Shown here piece by piece: positions 27,626 to 37,430 of a stretch of 64,000 nt of DNA. Each line of letters opens with the position of its first letter. The first letter of the stretch is position 1. The DNA comes from Shinella sp. SUS2 (GTDB lineage Bacteria; Pseudomonadota; Alphaproteobacteria; Rhizobiales; Rhizobiaceae), in NCBI RefSeq assembly GCF_001262505.1, contig NZ_KQ410723.1, positions 1-64,000 on the forward strand, given 5' to 3'. Made by a program: the position numbers and the translations under genes. A model generated the notes under the pieces. That model was not told the origin of the DNA and did no database searches. It saw nothing but the letters and a program-made list of their open reading frames with translations.

Positions 27626-27795
27626 TCCTCATCCCGGCCTGGCCGGGGAAGTGTTTCACACGGGGTGCCAGTACATCCGTGGTCACCGCGCTTGCGAAAC
27701 ACGACTTTCGTGTCTGACGATGCTTCTATCGGCCCGCTGTTACAGCGATATGACAGAAACGGTTCGTCCGTGATTTGAAGTCTGCGCCGATATGG

Positions 27796-27810
27796 TTAAC
27801 AAAAGGTTAA
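27796..27810. promoter_or_regulatory. CtrA-type binding site (TTAA-N7-TTAA)
   Basis: TTAA at 27796-27799 and TTAA at 27807-27810 are separated by exactly 7 bp. This is the full CtrA consensus known from Caulobacter and rhizobia. Both halves are preceded by GG (GGTTAAC repeated). It lies 189 bp before the alpha-2-macroglobulin start. Function is inferred from the motif only. Confidence 0.45.
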
Positions 27811-27998
27811 CGCGGCGCCTTGCCAAAAAATTTCGCATTTCCGGCGATTGAACAGCGACGCTGAAACGTCTTCCCCCTGGTTCCATGCGCCACCCCCTTT
27901 TCCGGCCCCCCCGACGCGCTCCGTCTTTCGATTGACAAGCCGTATCCGGGTCTGGACAGTGGCGGCGGCAACGAGACGGGCAGCGTTAGGAGGACTTC

Positions 27999-30900
27999 AT
28001 GTCTATGCGCGCATTCTTCGGTTTCTCGGCACTTCTTCTGGCTGCCGTCGCCTCCCCTCCCCTCCCTGCAGGCGCGCAGGAAACGCGCACCGTGGTCACG
28101 AGTGAGAACAGCGATTATTTCGGCTTCGACCTGCGCACCGTGCAGGATGTGACGCTCGACCAGTGCAAGACCGATTGCGTCGACGACCTGTCCTGCCGCG
28201 CCTTCACCTATAATCCCAAGGTGAAATGGTGCTTCCTGAAGAGCGACTTCAACCAGCTCAACCATTTCCAGGGCGCTGTCGCCGGCAAGATCGTGCGTGC
28301 GGACGCCGCCGCCGATATCGGCGCACCGCCGGCCATGGCCTTCATCAGCGACTACATGATGAGCGACGCCCGCTCCTTGCGCAATTCGCTGTCGCTCGCC
28401 GCCGAGCATACCGGCCAGGGTGCGGAAAGCCTTGCCTCGCTCGGCCGCATCGAGACCGCCTCTGGCCGCTTCGACCAGGCGCTGATCGCCTTCAAGGGTG
28501 CGCTTTCGCTGACCCCGGACGACTACTATCTCTGGACCGAGACCGCCGAATCCATGTCTCGCGCCTACAACAACAGCTATCTCGCCGGCCAGGGTGCGCT
28601 TGCGGCGATCAATGCCTATGACCTCTCCCGCACGACGGAAACCCGCGCCCGGGCGCTGGCCGTGCTTGCCGACACGCTCGACAAGTCGGGCAACTATCGC
28701 GCCGGTATCAATGCCTACAAGGCAAGTCTGGAGCTGAAGGAGGACGTCGCCGTGCGTTCGGCCTATCTCGGCCTTCGCGCCCGCCAGGGCTTCCGCGTCG
28801 TCAACCACACCATCGATTCCGACAGCGCGACACCACGAGCCTGCGTCGAGTTCTCCGAACCGCTCGTCAAGTCCGGCGCGGACTATGCATCGTTCGTGAC
28901 GCTGGACGGCGCGGCACCGAAAGCCGTGGAGGCCAAGGACCGGCAGATCTGCGTCGAGGGACTGAACCACGGCCAGCGTTACAAGATCGCCTTCCGCCCC
29001 GGCCTGCCGTCCGCGGTCGACGAACCGCTGGAATCGGTCGTCGACCTCGACATCTATGTGCAGGACCGCGCCGCCATGGTGCGCTTCACCGGCGACGGCT
29101 TCGTGCTGCCGGGAAGCGTGCGCCGCGGCATCCCGATCGTTTCCGTCAACACCGACAGCGCCGACCTGAAGCTCTACCGCGTCGGTGACCGTGCCATCAC
29201 CTCGCTGCTTTCCGAAAGCCGCTTCCTCACCCAGCTCGACGGTTACTCCGCCAGCCGCATCGAAAACGACAACGGCGAACTCGTCTGGCAGGGCAAGATC
29301 GATATCTCGCCCGAGCTCAACAAGGACGTCGTCACCAGCTTCCCGGTCGACGAGGCGCTGCCGGAGCGCAAGCCCGGCGTCTATGTCCTGACCGCCGCCG
29401 CCTCGAACGGCCGCTCCAACGAATGGGATGCCAAGGCGACACAGTGGTTCGTCGTCTCGGATGTCGGCCTCACCACCTATGCCGGCACGGATGGCCTCAA
29501 CGTCTTCGCCCGCTCGCTCGACAGCGCTGGCCCGCTCGACGGCGTCGAGCTTCAGCTGATCGCCAAGAACAACGAGGTGCTCGGCACCGCGACGACCGAT
29601 GCGGACGGCCGCGCGACCTTCACCGCCGGCCTGATGCGCGGCACCGCCGCCAACACGCCAGCCGTGATCCTCGCAAAGAAGGGCACGTCCGACTTCGTTT
29701 TCCTCGACATGACACGCGCCGGCTTCGACCTCTCGGACCGCGGCGTCACCGGCCGGCCGGCACCAGGTGCCATCGACGTGCTCGCCTGGACCGAGCGCGG
29801 CATCTACCGTGCCGGCGAGACCGTGCACGCGACGGCGCTCGCCCGCGACATCGAAGCCAATGCCGTCGAAAAACTGCCGCTCACCTTCGTCTTCAATCGC
29901 CCTGATGGCGTTGAGGATCGCCGCATCGTCAGCGACGGTGCCGCGCTCGGCGGCCATGCCGTCGACCTGCCGCTGCAGGAAAACAGCATGCGCGGCACCT
30001 GGACCATGCAGATCTTCACCGATCCCAAGGGGAGCGCGATCGGCGAAAAGCAGTTTCTCGTCGACGATTTCGTGCCCGACCGCATCGAATTCGACATGGC
30101 GAGCGAAACGAAGGCCATCGAGACCGGCGTTCCCGCGGAGGTCTCCGTCGAAGGCCGCTACCTCTACGGCGCGCCGGGCGCGGGCCTTGAGATCGAGGGC
30201 GATGTCGCCCTGAAACCGACCCGCCAGGACGCCGCCTTCCCCGGCTACGTCTTCGGTCTTGCCGACGAGGAGGCCCTTGAGGAAAGCACCACGCCGCTCG
30301 AAGGCCTCGACGTTCTCGACGACGACGGCAAGACGACCTTCGAGGTGAACATCGCCGACCTTCCCTCGACCACCCAGCGCCTCGAAGCGCTGGTCACGCT
30401 GCGCATGATGGAAGAGGGCGGCCGCGCCGTCGAGCGCAACCTGACCCTCCCGGTCAAGGCGGCCGGTGCGATGATCGGCGTAAAGCCGGAATTTTCCGAT
30501 GGACTTGCGGAAAACAGCGTTGCCAACTTCACCGTCGTCGCTGTGGCGCCGGATGGCTCTCGGCAGGCGATGCAGGGCATGCCCTGGAAGCTGCTCGCCG
30601 TCGAGCGGAACTACCAATGGTATCGCGACGGCAGCTCGTGGCGTTACGAGCCGGTGCTTTCGACCAAGCAGATCGCCGACGGCACGGTCGATGCCGGTAA
30701 GGATGGCGGGCGCATATCGGTGCCTGTCACCTGGGGCCGCTATCGCCTGGAAGTGGAAAGCGCGGAGCCCGAAGGCCCGGCGACCAGCATCGAGTTCGAC
30801 GCCGGCTGGTATGTCGCCGCAACCTCGACGGAAACGCCCGACGCGCTCGAAATCTCGCTCGACAAGGAAAACTATGCGGTCGGCGACACGGCCAAACTGA

Positions 30901-33455
30901 AGATCTCGTCGCGCCATGCCGGCCAGGTGCTGATCACCATCGGCGCCGAAAGCCTGATCGCCACCCAGACCGCCGCCATCGGCGCCGAGGGCGGCGAGGT
31001 GGAAATACCGATTACCAAGGAATGGGGTCCCGGTTCCTACGTCACTGCGACGCTCTTCCGTCCGGGGACGGACCAGGAAAGCCGCATGCCGATGCGCGCC
31101 ATCGGCATCACCTGGCTGAAGGTCGATCCGGCCGACCGCAAGCTGAATGTCGCACTCGACGTTCCGGAAAAGACGCTGCCGCGCCAGCCGCTCGATATCG
31201 CGCTTACCCTTGCCGGCGCAGGCGCCAATGAGGAAGCCTATATCACGGTCGCCGCCGTCGATGTCGGCATCCTCAACCTCACCCGCTACGAAGCGCCCGA
31301 TCCGGCCGGCTGGTATTTCGGCCAGCGCCGGCTCGGCATGGAGATCCGCGACCTCTACGGCCGGCTGATCGACGGCTCGCTCGGCGCCACCGGGCGGCTG
31401 CGCACCGGCGGCGACGGCGGCGAAGGGGCGCTTTCCGGCAATCCACCGACCGAAAAGCTCGTTGCCTTCTTCGCCGGCCCTGTGAAGCTCGATGCGGAAG
31501 GCAAGGCCAAGGTCAGCTTCGACATTCCGCAATTCAACGGAACGGCCCGCATCATGGCCGTCGGCTGGACGAAGACCGGCGTCGGCAGCGCGTCGAAGGA
31601 CGTCGTCATCCGCGATCCGGTCGTGGTAACCGCGAGCCTGCCGAAATTCCTCGCTCCCGGGGATCGCGCCGACCTGAGGCTCGACATCACCAACACCGAT
31701 GCCCCGGCCGGTGACTACATGGTCGAAGTCACCCACAACGCCTCCGTGATGGTCGAGCAGACCGGTGCGGGCCAGACGCTGCGGCTCGAGCCGGGCGGCA
31801 AGACGGCGCTCACCCTGCCGTTGATCGGCGGCGAGGCCGGCGACGGCGTCGTGACGGTCAAGCTCTCGAACGGTTCCGGCATGTCGCTGGAGCAGGCGCT
31901 CAACGTGCCGGTGCGCCCGGCCGCCATGCCGATCACCACGCGCCGGCCGATCGAGATCGCCGCCAATGGCAGCCTGACGATCGACGACCAGCTCCTGGCC
32001 GACAGCCAGCTTGCCGGCGCCTCCGTCAGCCTCAGCGTTTCGCGCGCCGCCGCCTTCGACATCCCAGCACTCTTGATGGCACTCGACCGCTATCCCTATG
32101 GTTGCACGGAGCAGACGACCAGCCGTGCATTGCCGCTGCTCTATCTCAGCGAGCTTTCCAAACAGTCCGGCCTTGCCGAGGACACGGAAACGCAGAAGCG
32201 CGTGCAGGACGCGATCTATCGCGTGCTGGCCAACCAGTCCTCCTCCGGCAGCTTCGGCCTCTGGGGGCCGAGCTACGGCGACCTGTGGCTCGACGCCTTC
32301 GTCACGGACTTCCTGACGCGGGCCCGCGAGCAGAAGTTCGACGTGCCGGAACAGGCCATGCTGCAGGCGCTTTCCAACCTGCAGAACGCCATCTCCTACG
32401 ACGTCAACGTCTCCAGCCAGGGCAACGAGATCGCCTATGCGCTCTATGTGCTCGCCCGCAACCGCAAGGCCGCGATCAGCGACCTGCGCTACTATGCCGA
32501 CACGAAGCTCTCGGAGTTCTCCTCGCCGCTCTCCCGCGCGCACCTTGCCGCCGCGCTCGGGCTCTACGGCGATGCGCAACGCTCGATGACGATCTTCTCC
32601 AATGCACTCGGCCTGTCGCGCGACAGCGTGCTGAATGCCAGCCTCTCGCGCACCGACTACGGTTCGTCGCTGCGTGACGGGGCTGCCATTCTGGCGCTTG
32701 CCGCCGAAGCCCGCCCGGTTCCCACCATCATTCCGGACCTGACGAAGCTCGTCGCCAAGCAGTGGGAAGACAAGCGCTGGACCAGCACGCAGGAACAGAC
32801 CTGGATGCTGCTGGCCGCCCGTTCCGTGAAGGATGCCGACAAGGGCCTGGAGCTCGAGATCAACGGCGCCGCGCATTCCGGCGGCTACGCCGCGCAGATG
32901 ACGGGCAAGGCGCTGATGGAGAACCCGCTGACGGTTGCCAACCGTACCGGCGAGCCGGTCTCGGCCATGCTGACGACAGTGGCAGCCCCGGCCGACCCGC
33001 TGCCGGCCGGCGGCGACGGCTTTGCCATCGAGCGCAGCTACTACACGCTGGACGGCGAGGAGGCGAACGTCTCCGAGGCGACGCAGAACGAGCGCTACGT
33101 CGTGGTGCTGAAAGTGACGGAGCACAATGACTGGCCGTCGCGCATCATCATAACCGACCTCCTGCCCGCCGGCTTCGAGATCGACAATCCGAGCCTCGTC
33201 GACAGCGCGAAGCTGGCGAATTTCGACTGGATCGGCGAGATCGAGCCTGCCCATACGGAGTTCCGCTACGACCGCTTCGTCGCGGCCTTCAACCGCAGTG
33301 CGGGCGACAATCGCGAGGTGACGCTTGCCTATGTCGTGCGCGCCGTGACACCGGGCACCTACGACCACCCGGCCGCACAGGTGGAGGACATGTACCGTCC
33401 GCAATACTCCGCCCGCACGGCGACCGGCCGCATGCAGGTCGTCAAGGCCGAGTAA
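27999..33455 (+). CDS. PAN-domain bacterial alpha-2-macroglobulin
   Basis: An 1818-residue periplasmic protease inhibitor of the bacterial A2M type. A signal peptide ends near residue 27 (PAGAQ); there is no lipobox. A PAN/Apple-like domain follows (about 40-100, with cysteines in DQCKTDC, LSCRAF and WCFL), then TPR-like helices (about 130-265). After these come the macroglobulin domains. The thioester motif YGCTEQTT is intact, cysteine at residue 1369, followed by the alpha-helical complement-like domain. A2Ms trap proteases that breach the outer membrane. It is followed 24 bp later by pbpC, the usual pairing, suggesting coupled defence and cell-wall repair. Confidence 0.92.
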   Translation: MSMRAFFGFSALLLAAVASPPLPAGAQETRTVVTSENSDYFGFDLRTVQDVTLDQCKTDCVDDLSCRAFTYNPKVKWCFLKSDFNQLNHFQGAVAGKIVRADAAADIGAPPAMAFISDYMMSDARSLRNSLSLAAEHTGQGAESLASLGRIETASGRFDQALIAFKGALSLTPDDYYLWTETAESMSRAYNNSYLAGQGALAAINAYDLSRTTETRARALAVLADTLDKSGNYRAGINAYKASLELKEDVAVRSAYLGLRARQGFRVVNHTIDSDSATPRACVEFSEPLVKSGADYASFVTLDGAAPKAVEAKDRQICVEGLNHGQRYKIAFRPGLPSAVDEPLESVVDLDIYVQDRAAMVRFTGDGFVLPGSVRRGIPIVSVNTDSADLKLYRVGDRAITSLLSESRFLTQLDGYSASRIENDNGELVWQGKIDISPELNKDVVTSFPVDEALPERKPGVYVLTAAASNGRSNEWDAKATQWFVVSDVGLTTYAGTDGLNVFARSLDSAGPLDGVELQLIAKNNEVLGTATTDADGRATFTAGLMRGTAANTPAVILAKKGTSDFVFLDMTRAGFDLSDRGVTGRPAPGAIDVLAWTERGIYRAGETVHATALARDIEANAVEKLPLTFVFNRPDGVEDRRIVSDGAALGGHAVDLPLQENSMRGTWTMQIFTDPKGSAIGEKQFLVDDFVPDRIEFDMASETKAIETGVPAEVSVEGRYLYGAPGAGLEIEGDVALKPTRQDAAFPGYVFGLADEEALEESTTPLEGLDVLDDDGKTTFEVNIADLPSTTQRLEALVTLRMMEEGGRAVERNLTLPVKAAGAMIGVKPEFSDGLAENSVANFTVVAVAPDGSRQAMQGMPWKLLAVERNYQWYRDGSSWRYEPVLSTKQIADGTVDAGKDGGRISVPVTWGRYRLEVESAEPEGPATSIEFDAGWYVAATSTETPDALEISLDKENYAVGDTAKLKISSRHAGQVLITIGAESLIATQTAAIGAEGGEVEIPITKEWGPGSYVTATLFRPGTDQESRMPMRAIGITWLKVDPADRKLNVALDVPEKTLPRQPLDIALTLAGAGANEEAYITVAAVDVGILNLTRYEAPDPAGWYFGQRRLGMEIRDLYGRLIDGSLGATGRLRTGGDGGEGALSGNPPTEKLVAFFAGPVKLDAEGKAKVSFDIPQFNGTARIMAVGWTKTGVGSASKDVVIRDPVVVTASLPKFLAPGDRADLRLDITNTDAPAGDYMVEVTHNASVMVEQTGAGQTLRLEPGGKTALTLPLIGGEAGDGVVTVKLSNGSGMSLEQALNVPVRPAAMPITTRRPIEIAANGSLTIDDQLLADSQLAGASVSLSVSRAAAFDIPALLMALDRYPYGCTEQTTSRALPLLYLSELSKQSGLAEDTETQKRVQDAIYRVLANQSSSGSFGLWGPSYGDLWLDAFVTDFLTRAREQKFDVPEQAMLQALSNLQNAISYDVNVSSQGNEIAYALYVLARNRKAAISDLRYYADTKLSEFSSPLSRAHLAAALGLYGDAQRSMTIFSNALGLSRDSVLNASLSRTDYGSSLRDGAAILALAAEARPVPTIIPDLTKLVAKQWEDKRWTSTQEQTWMLLAARSVKDADKGLELEINGAAHSGGYAAQMTGKALMENPLTVANRTGEPVSAMLTTVAAPADPLPAGGDGFAIERSYYTLDGEEANVSEATQNERYVVVLKVTEHNDWPSRIIITDLLPAGFEIDNPSLVDSAKLANFDWIGEIEPAHTEFRYDRFVAAFNRSAGDNREVTLAYVVRAVTPGTYDHPAAQVEDMYRPQYSARTATGRMQVVKAE

Positions 33456-33479
33456 GGGGCTGAGCGAGAGGACAGGCCA

Positions 33480-35564
33480 ATGGCGCTCTGGCGCAAGCTC
33501 CTGATAGGCTCCCTCGGCGGGGCGGCGTTCATCGCCGCCCTCGCCGCCGGGCTCGACTATGCCGATCGCGCCTATCCGCCGCCGGTCACCATGGCGGACA
33601 CCGTTTCAAAGGAAGTGCTCGACCGCGACGGCCGCCTGCTGCGGGCCTTCGCGACGCCGGACGGGCTCTGGCGGCTGAAGACCACGGCTGCCGATGTCGA
33701 TCCGCAGTTTCTGCGCATGCTTGTGGCCTATGAGGACCGGCGTTTTCACGAGCATGCGGGTATCGACCCGCTGGCGCTGCTGCGTGCGGCCGGGCAGTTC
33801 GTCACGAATGGCCGCATCGTCTCCGGCGCCTCCACGCTTTCCATGCAGGTCGCCCGGCTGATCGAGCCGCGCGAGAACCGCTCGATGCTGGCCAAGCTGC
33901 GCCAGATGGCCCGCGCGGTCCAGCTCGAACGGCGCCTCTCCAAGGCCGAGATCCTCGATCTCTACCTGACGCTCGCTCCGTATGGAGGCAATCTGGAGGG
34001 TGTACGCGCGGCAAGCCTCGCCTGGTTCGGCAAGGAGCCGAAGCGTCTTTCCGTCGCCGAAGCCGCCCTTCTCGTCGCCCTGCCGCAGCTTCCCGAAAAG
34101 CGCCGGCCGGACCGGCACCGCGCCGTGGCGGAGAAGGCGCGCGAGCGCGTGCTCGCCCGCATGGCCGTTTCCGAGATCATCGGCGAGGGCGAGGCAGAGC
34201 GCGCCAGCGCGGAAGCGGTGCCCGACCGCCGCCGCCAGCTTCCCGCCTATGCCGCGCACCTTTCGGAGCTTGCGCTGCGCAAGGATGCCAAGGCCACCGA
34301 ACACAGGACGACGCTCGACCGCACCGTGCAGGACGGGCTGGAGACGGTGGCGCGCGAGGCGGCCGAGCGGCTCGGCCCAAAGGTCTCGATCGCCATGGTG
34401 CTGGCCGATGCCCGCACCGGCGAGATCCTCGGCGAGGTCGGCTCGGCGGACTACTTCGACGGCAGCCGTGCCGGCTGGATCGACATGACGCGCATCCGCC
34501 GCTCGCCCGGCTCGGCGTTGAAACCCTTCATCTACGGCCTTGCCTTCGAGGAAGGCCTCGTCGCGCAGGAAACCATCGTCGAGGATCGGCCTGCCGACTT
34601 CTCCGGCTATCGTCCGCGCAATTTCGACATGACCTACCAGGGGGACGTCAGCGTGCGCAAGGCACTGCAGCTGTCGCTGAACGTGCCCGCCGTGCGCCTG
34701 CTGGAGGCGGTCGGCCCGACGCGGCTGATGGTGCGCTTCCGCCGCGCGGAGGTGCATCCCGAGCTGCCGCCGGGCGAAACGCCCGGCCTTGCCATCGGCC
34801 TTGGCGGCGTCGGCATCACGCTGCGCGACCTCACCCAGCTCTACGCGGCGCTTGCCAATCGCGGCCTGCCGGTGCGCCTTGGCGATGGCATCGTGCGCGA
34901 CGCGGCGGTGATAACGGGCGATCCGCTGCTCGACCCCGTCGCCGTCTGGCATGTCTCGGATGCGCTTTCCGGCGTCACGCCGCCCACCGGCAGCCGCCGC
35001 CTCGGCATCGCCTACAAGACCGGCACGAGCTACGGCTATCGCGATGCCTGGTCCGTCGGGTATGACGGCCGCCATGTGCTGGGCGTCTGGGTTGGCCGGG
35101 CCGACAACGGCGCGGTGCCGGGCCTCACCGGCTACGGCGCCGCCGCGCCCATCCTGTTCGAAGCCTTCGCCCGGTCCGGCCTCGCCATCACCGCGCTGCC
35201 GCGCGCGCCAGCCGGTGCGGTGCGCATTGCGCAATCCGAGCTTCCGGCAAGCCTTCGCCGCTTCTCGACCACGGCAAGCGGCCTTGTGGCCACGACGGCA
35301 CGCGAACCGGCACCGGAAATCGTCTATCCGCCGGAAGGCGCCCATGTGGAACTCGGCGCGACAACCGGCAAAGACATCTCACCGCTCGTGCTGAAACTCC
35401 AGGGCGGACGGGCGCCCTTCCGCTGGCTCGCCAACGGCAAGGTCCTGCCCGATGCCGCGCGCCGGCGCACGACGCAGTGGATGCCGGAGGGGGCTGGTTT
35501 CTCGACGCTGACCGTCATCGACGCCGCCGGGCGGGCAGCCAGCGTCAGGGTGTTCATCGAGTAG
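33480..35564 (+). CDS. pbpC: penicillin-binding protein 1C
   Basis: A 694-residue bifunctional peptidoglycan synthase. One N-terminal membrane anchor (about 8-26) precedes a GT51 glycosyltransferase domain with the catalytic EDRRFHEHAGID (near 85). The transpeptidase domain has the active serine in SPGSALKPFIYG (near 343) and KTGTSYG (near 512). A C-terminal PBP1C-specific beta domain (about 605-694) ends the protein. The ATG has an AGGAC ribosome site. It is paired with the upstream A2M gene; this pairing is widespread in proteobacteria and is thought to repair wall damage at sites of attack. Confidence 0.95.
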   Translation: MALWRKLLIGSLGGAAFIAALAAGLDYADRAYPPPVTMADTVSKEVLDRDGRLLRAFATPDGLWRLKTTAADVDPQFLRMLVAYEDRRFHEHAGIDPLALLRAAGQFVTNGRIVSGASTLSMQVARLIEPRENRSMLAKLRQMARAVQLERRLSKAEILDLYLTLAPYGGNLEGVRAASLAWFGKEPKRLSVAEAALLVALPQLPEKRRPDRHRAVAEKARERVLARMAVSEIIGEGEAERASAEAVPDRRRQLPAYAAHLSELALRKDAKATEHRTTLDRTVQDGLETVAREAAERLGPKVSIAMVLADARTGEILGEVGSADYFDGSRAGWIDMTRIRRSPGSALKPFIYGLAFEEGLVAQETIVEDRPADFSGYRPRNFDMTYQGDVSVRKALQLSLNVPAVRLLEAVGPTRLMVRFRRAEVHPELPPGETPGLAIGLGGVGITLRDLTQLYAALANRGLPVRLGDGIVRDAAVITGDPLLDPVAVWHVSDALSGVTPPTGSRRLGIAYKTGTSYGYRDAWSVGYDGRHVLGVWVGRADNGAVPGLTGYGAAAPILFEAFARSGLAITALPRAPAGAVRIAQSELPASLRRFSTTASGLVATTAREPAPEIVYPPEGAHVELGATTGKDISPLVLKLQGGRAPFRWLANGKVLPDAARRRTTQWMPEGAGFSTLTVIDAAGRAASVRVFIE

Positions 35565-35570
35565 CGGGGG

Positions 35571-35710
35571 TTGCCCCTCATCCGCCTGCCGGCACCTTCT
35601 CCCCACAAGCGGGGCGAAGGAGATATACCGCACCGATTTCCCCAACCATTACCCATTGGCAGGGCGCGTCCCCCGCATGCGGGGAGAGGGCTAGCGTCAG
35701 GGGTAACGCC
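35571..35710. repeat. rhizobial palindromic intergenic repeat
   Basis: The region carries CCTCATCCGCCTGCCGGCACC, the palindrome TTCTCCCCacaagCGGGGcGAAGG, and a second palindrome CCCCGCATGCGGGGAGAGGG. These modules are characteristic of the mosaic intergenic repeats scattered in Rhizobiaceae genomes. I cannot confirm copy number from one window. It fills the gap between pbpC and the convergent leucine operon and could act as a 3'-end structure for both. Confidence 0.65.
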
Positions 35711-35733
35711 AGAGCCGCGACGTCACCGGGACG

Positions 35734-36534
35734 CTACCTTGCCGTATCCGTCAGCACCCATCCCGGCTTGCGCTTTTCCAGAAACGCCGTGACCCCCTCC
35801 GCCGCTTCCGGCGTCTCCCAGGTATCGGCCAGGCGCGTCAGGGTCATGTCGACGACCTTGTCGTCGATCGGCGGGGCAAGCGCGTGGGCAAGCGCCTTCG
35901 CCGCCGCGACCGCCTCCGGCGAGGTCGCGAAATAGGGGGCGATCTCGGCCTCGACCGCCGCGTCCAGTGCCTCGGCCGGAACGACGGCGCTGAGGAGGCC
36001 GATATCGCGTGCGGTCGGCGCATCGAACAGGCGAGCGGAGGTGGCGAAGCGCAGGAAGGCGGCGGGGCCGATACGGGCGGCGACATAGGGGCTGATCGTC
36101 GCCGGGATGAGGCCGAGGCGGGTTTCCGTCAGGCCGAAGCGCGCACCTTCCACGGCGATCGCCGCATCGCAGACGCTGACGAGCCCGACACCTCCGCCAT
36201 AGGCCTGGCCGTTGACCCGGGCAACGAGCGGCTTGGGCAGGTCGCGCAGCGCCTTCAGCATCACCGCGAGCCGGCGTGCCTCCACGATGCGCACCTCGCG
36301 CGTGGCCGCGATCTGCTCCTTCATCCAGTTGAGATCGCCGCCGGCACAGAAGCTTTCGCCCTCGCCGGTGAGCACGACGAGGCGCACGGCCCTGTCCTCG
36401 CCGAGAAGGCCGGCGACCGCCGTCAGTTCGCGGATCATCGGGCCGGACAGCGCATTGTGCTGCGCATGGCGGCGCAGCGTGAGCATAGCCACGCCGCGCC
36501 GGTCGACGGATACGGAAATCGTCTCGAAATTCAT
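35734..36534 (-). CDS. liuC: enoyl-CoA hydratase, likely methylglutaconyl-CoA hydratase
   Basis: A 266-residue crotonase-fold protein. The oxyanion-hole segments GEGESFCAGGDLNWMK and NGQAYGGGVGLVSVCD and the catalytic-loop region FGLTETRLGLIPATISPYV are all clear. In the leucine pathway this step hydrates 3-methylglutaconyl-CoA to HMG-CoA. The assignment rests on its place as last gene of an operon holding every other step (ivd, mccA, mccB, HMG-CoA lyase). Start ATG 36532-36534 lies 35 bp after the lyase gene. Sequence alone would only say crotonase family. Confidence 0.88.
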   Translation of the reverse strand: MNFETISVSVDRRGVAMLTLRRHAQHNALSGPMIRELTAVAGLLGEDRAVRLVVLTGEGESFCAGGDLNWMKEQIAATREVRIVEARRLAVMLKALRDLPKPLVARVNGQAYGGGVGLVSVCDAAIAVEGARFGLTETRLGLIPATISPYVAARIGPAAFLRFATSARLFDAPTARDIGLLSAVVPAEALDAAVEAEIAPYFATSPEAVAAAKALAHALAPPIDDKVVDMTLTRLADTWETPEAAEGVTAFLEKRKPGWVLTDTAR

Positions 36535-36569
36535 GGCTTCACCTCCTCGCCCCTCAAGGGCGCAAAATG

Positions 36570-37430
36570 CTAGGCGCCCTTGCCGGAGATCCGGCGCGCG
36601 AAAGCGGCGGCCAGGGCCAGCTTCTCTCGGTCGAGGCCCGTTTCGAACCCCGCCGCCGCCAGCATGTCGGCGACGGCAAGCGTATCCACATTGCCGCGCG
36701 CACCCGGCGCATAGGGGCAGCCACCGAGCCCACCGACCGAAGCATCGAAGACGGCAAGTCCATGATCCAGCGCGACGCGGATATTGTTGAGCGCCATCCC
36801 GCCCGTATCGTGGAAATGGCCGGCGAGCCTTTCCGGCGCGGCAATCGTCAGCACGACATCCAGCATGGCCGCGACCTCTTCCGGCTGGGCGCGGCCGATC
36901 GTGTCGCCAAGGCTCACCTCGTGGCAACCGAGAGCCAGCAACTGCCCGACCACCCATGCCACGGCGGCGGGAGCCACCGGGCCGTCATAGGGGCATTGCA
37001 CGACGCAGCTGACATAGCCGCGCAACGGAATGCCATCCGCTTTCGCCGCTTGCGCGACCGGCCGGGCCCGCTCGATGCTCTCGGCGATCGAGCAGTTGAG
37101 GTTGGCCTGCGAAAAGCCTTCGGAGGCGGAGAGGAAGACGGCGACCTCATCGACACCGGCGGCTTTCGCCGCCTCGTAACCCTTCATGTTGGGCACCAGC
37201 GCCGCATAGGAAACACCTGGCCGGCGCGCGATACCGGCCATCACCTCGGCTCCGTCGGCAAGCTGCGGCACCCATTTCGGGCTGACGAAGCTCGTCGCCT
37301 CGATGCGGCGGAATCCGCAATCCGAGAGGCGATCGATCAGTGCAATCTTGTCCGCGGCGGGGATGATCGCCTTCTCGTTCTGCAGGCCGTCGCGGGCGGC
37401 CATCTCGACGATTTCGATGCGACGACTCAT
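36570..37430 (-). CDS. mvaB: hydroxymethylglutaryl-CoA lyase
   Basis: A 286-residue TIM-barrel lyase splitting HMG-CoA to acetyl-CoA and acetoacetate, the final step of leucine breakdown. Seen are the catalytic N-terminal VEMAARDGLQNEK (Arg and Asp), the metal ligands in HFHDTGGMALNN, GDTIGRA, and the signature GLGGCPYAPGARGNVDT with the active-site cysteine. The start overlaps the mccA stop by 4 bp, indicating translational coupling. The length is normal for bacterial HMG-CoA lyases. Confidence 0.95.
   Translation of the reverse strand: MSRRIEIVEMAARDGLQNEKAIIPAADKIALIDRLSDCGFRRIEATSFVSPKWVPQLADGAEVMAGIARRPGVSYAALVPNMKGYEAAKAAGVDEVAVFLSASEGFSQANLNCSIAESIERARPVAQAAKADGIPLRGYVSCVVQCPYDGPVAPAAVAWVVGQLLALGCHEVSLGDTIGRAQPEEVAAMLDVVLTIAAPERLAGHFHDTGGMALNNIRVALDHGLAVFDASVGGLGGCPYAPGARGNVDTLAVADMLAAAGFETGLDREKLALAAAFARRISGKGA

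Larger units (their letters stand above)
27492..27998. other. divergent intergenic region between AEC permease and A2M genes
   Basis: No protein gene is supported here. The region holds a terminator-like hairpin on the minus strand (27600-27625), a second GC-rich palindrome CCCGGCCTGGCCGGGG (about 27634-27649) and a CtrA-type box (27796-27810). It must contain the promoters of both flanking genes. A TTGACA at 27932-27937 is a possible -35 for the A2M gene, but no good -10 is spaced from it. Confidence 0.6.

Noticed and set aside
27807..33404. 1865-codon open frame on the minus strand opposite the A2M gene
   Set aside because: GC-rich shadow in the antisense frame; sequence is compositionally skewed (Gly/Arg/Val/Asp) without any domain, and the plus-strand A2M is unmistakable.
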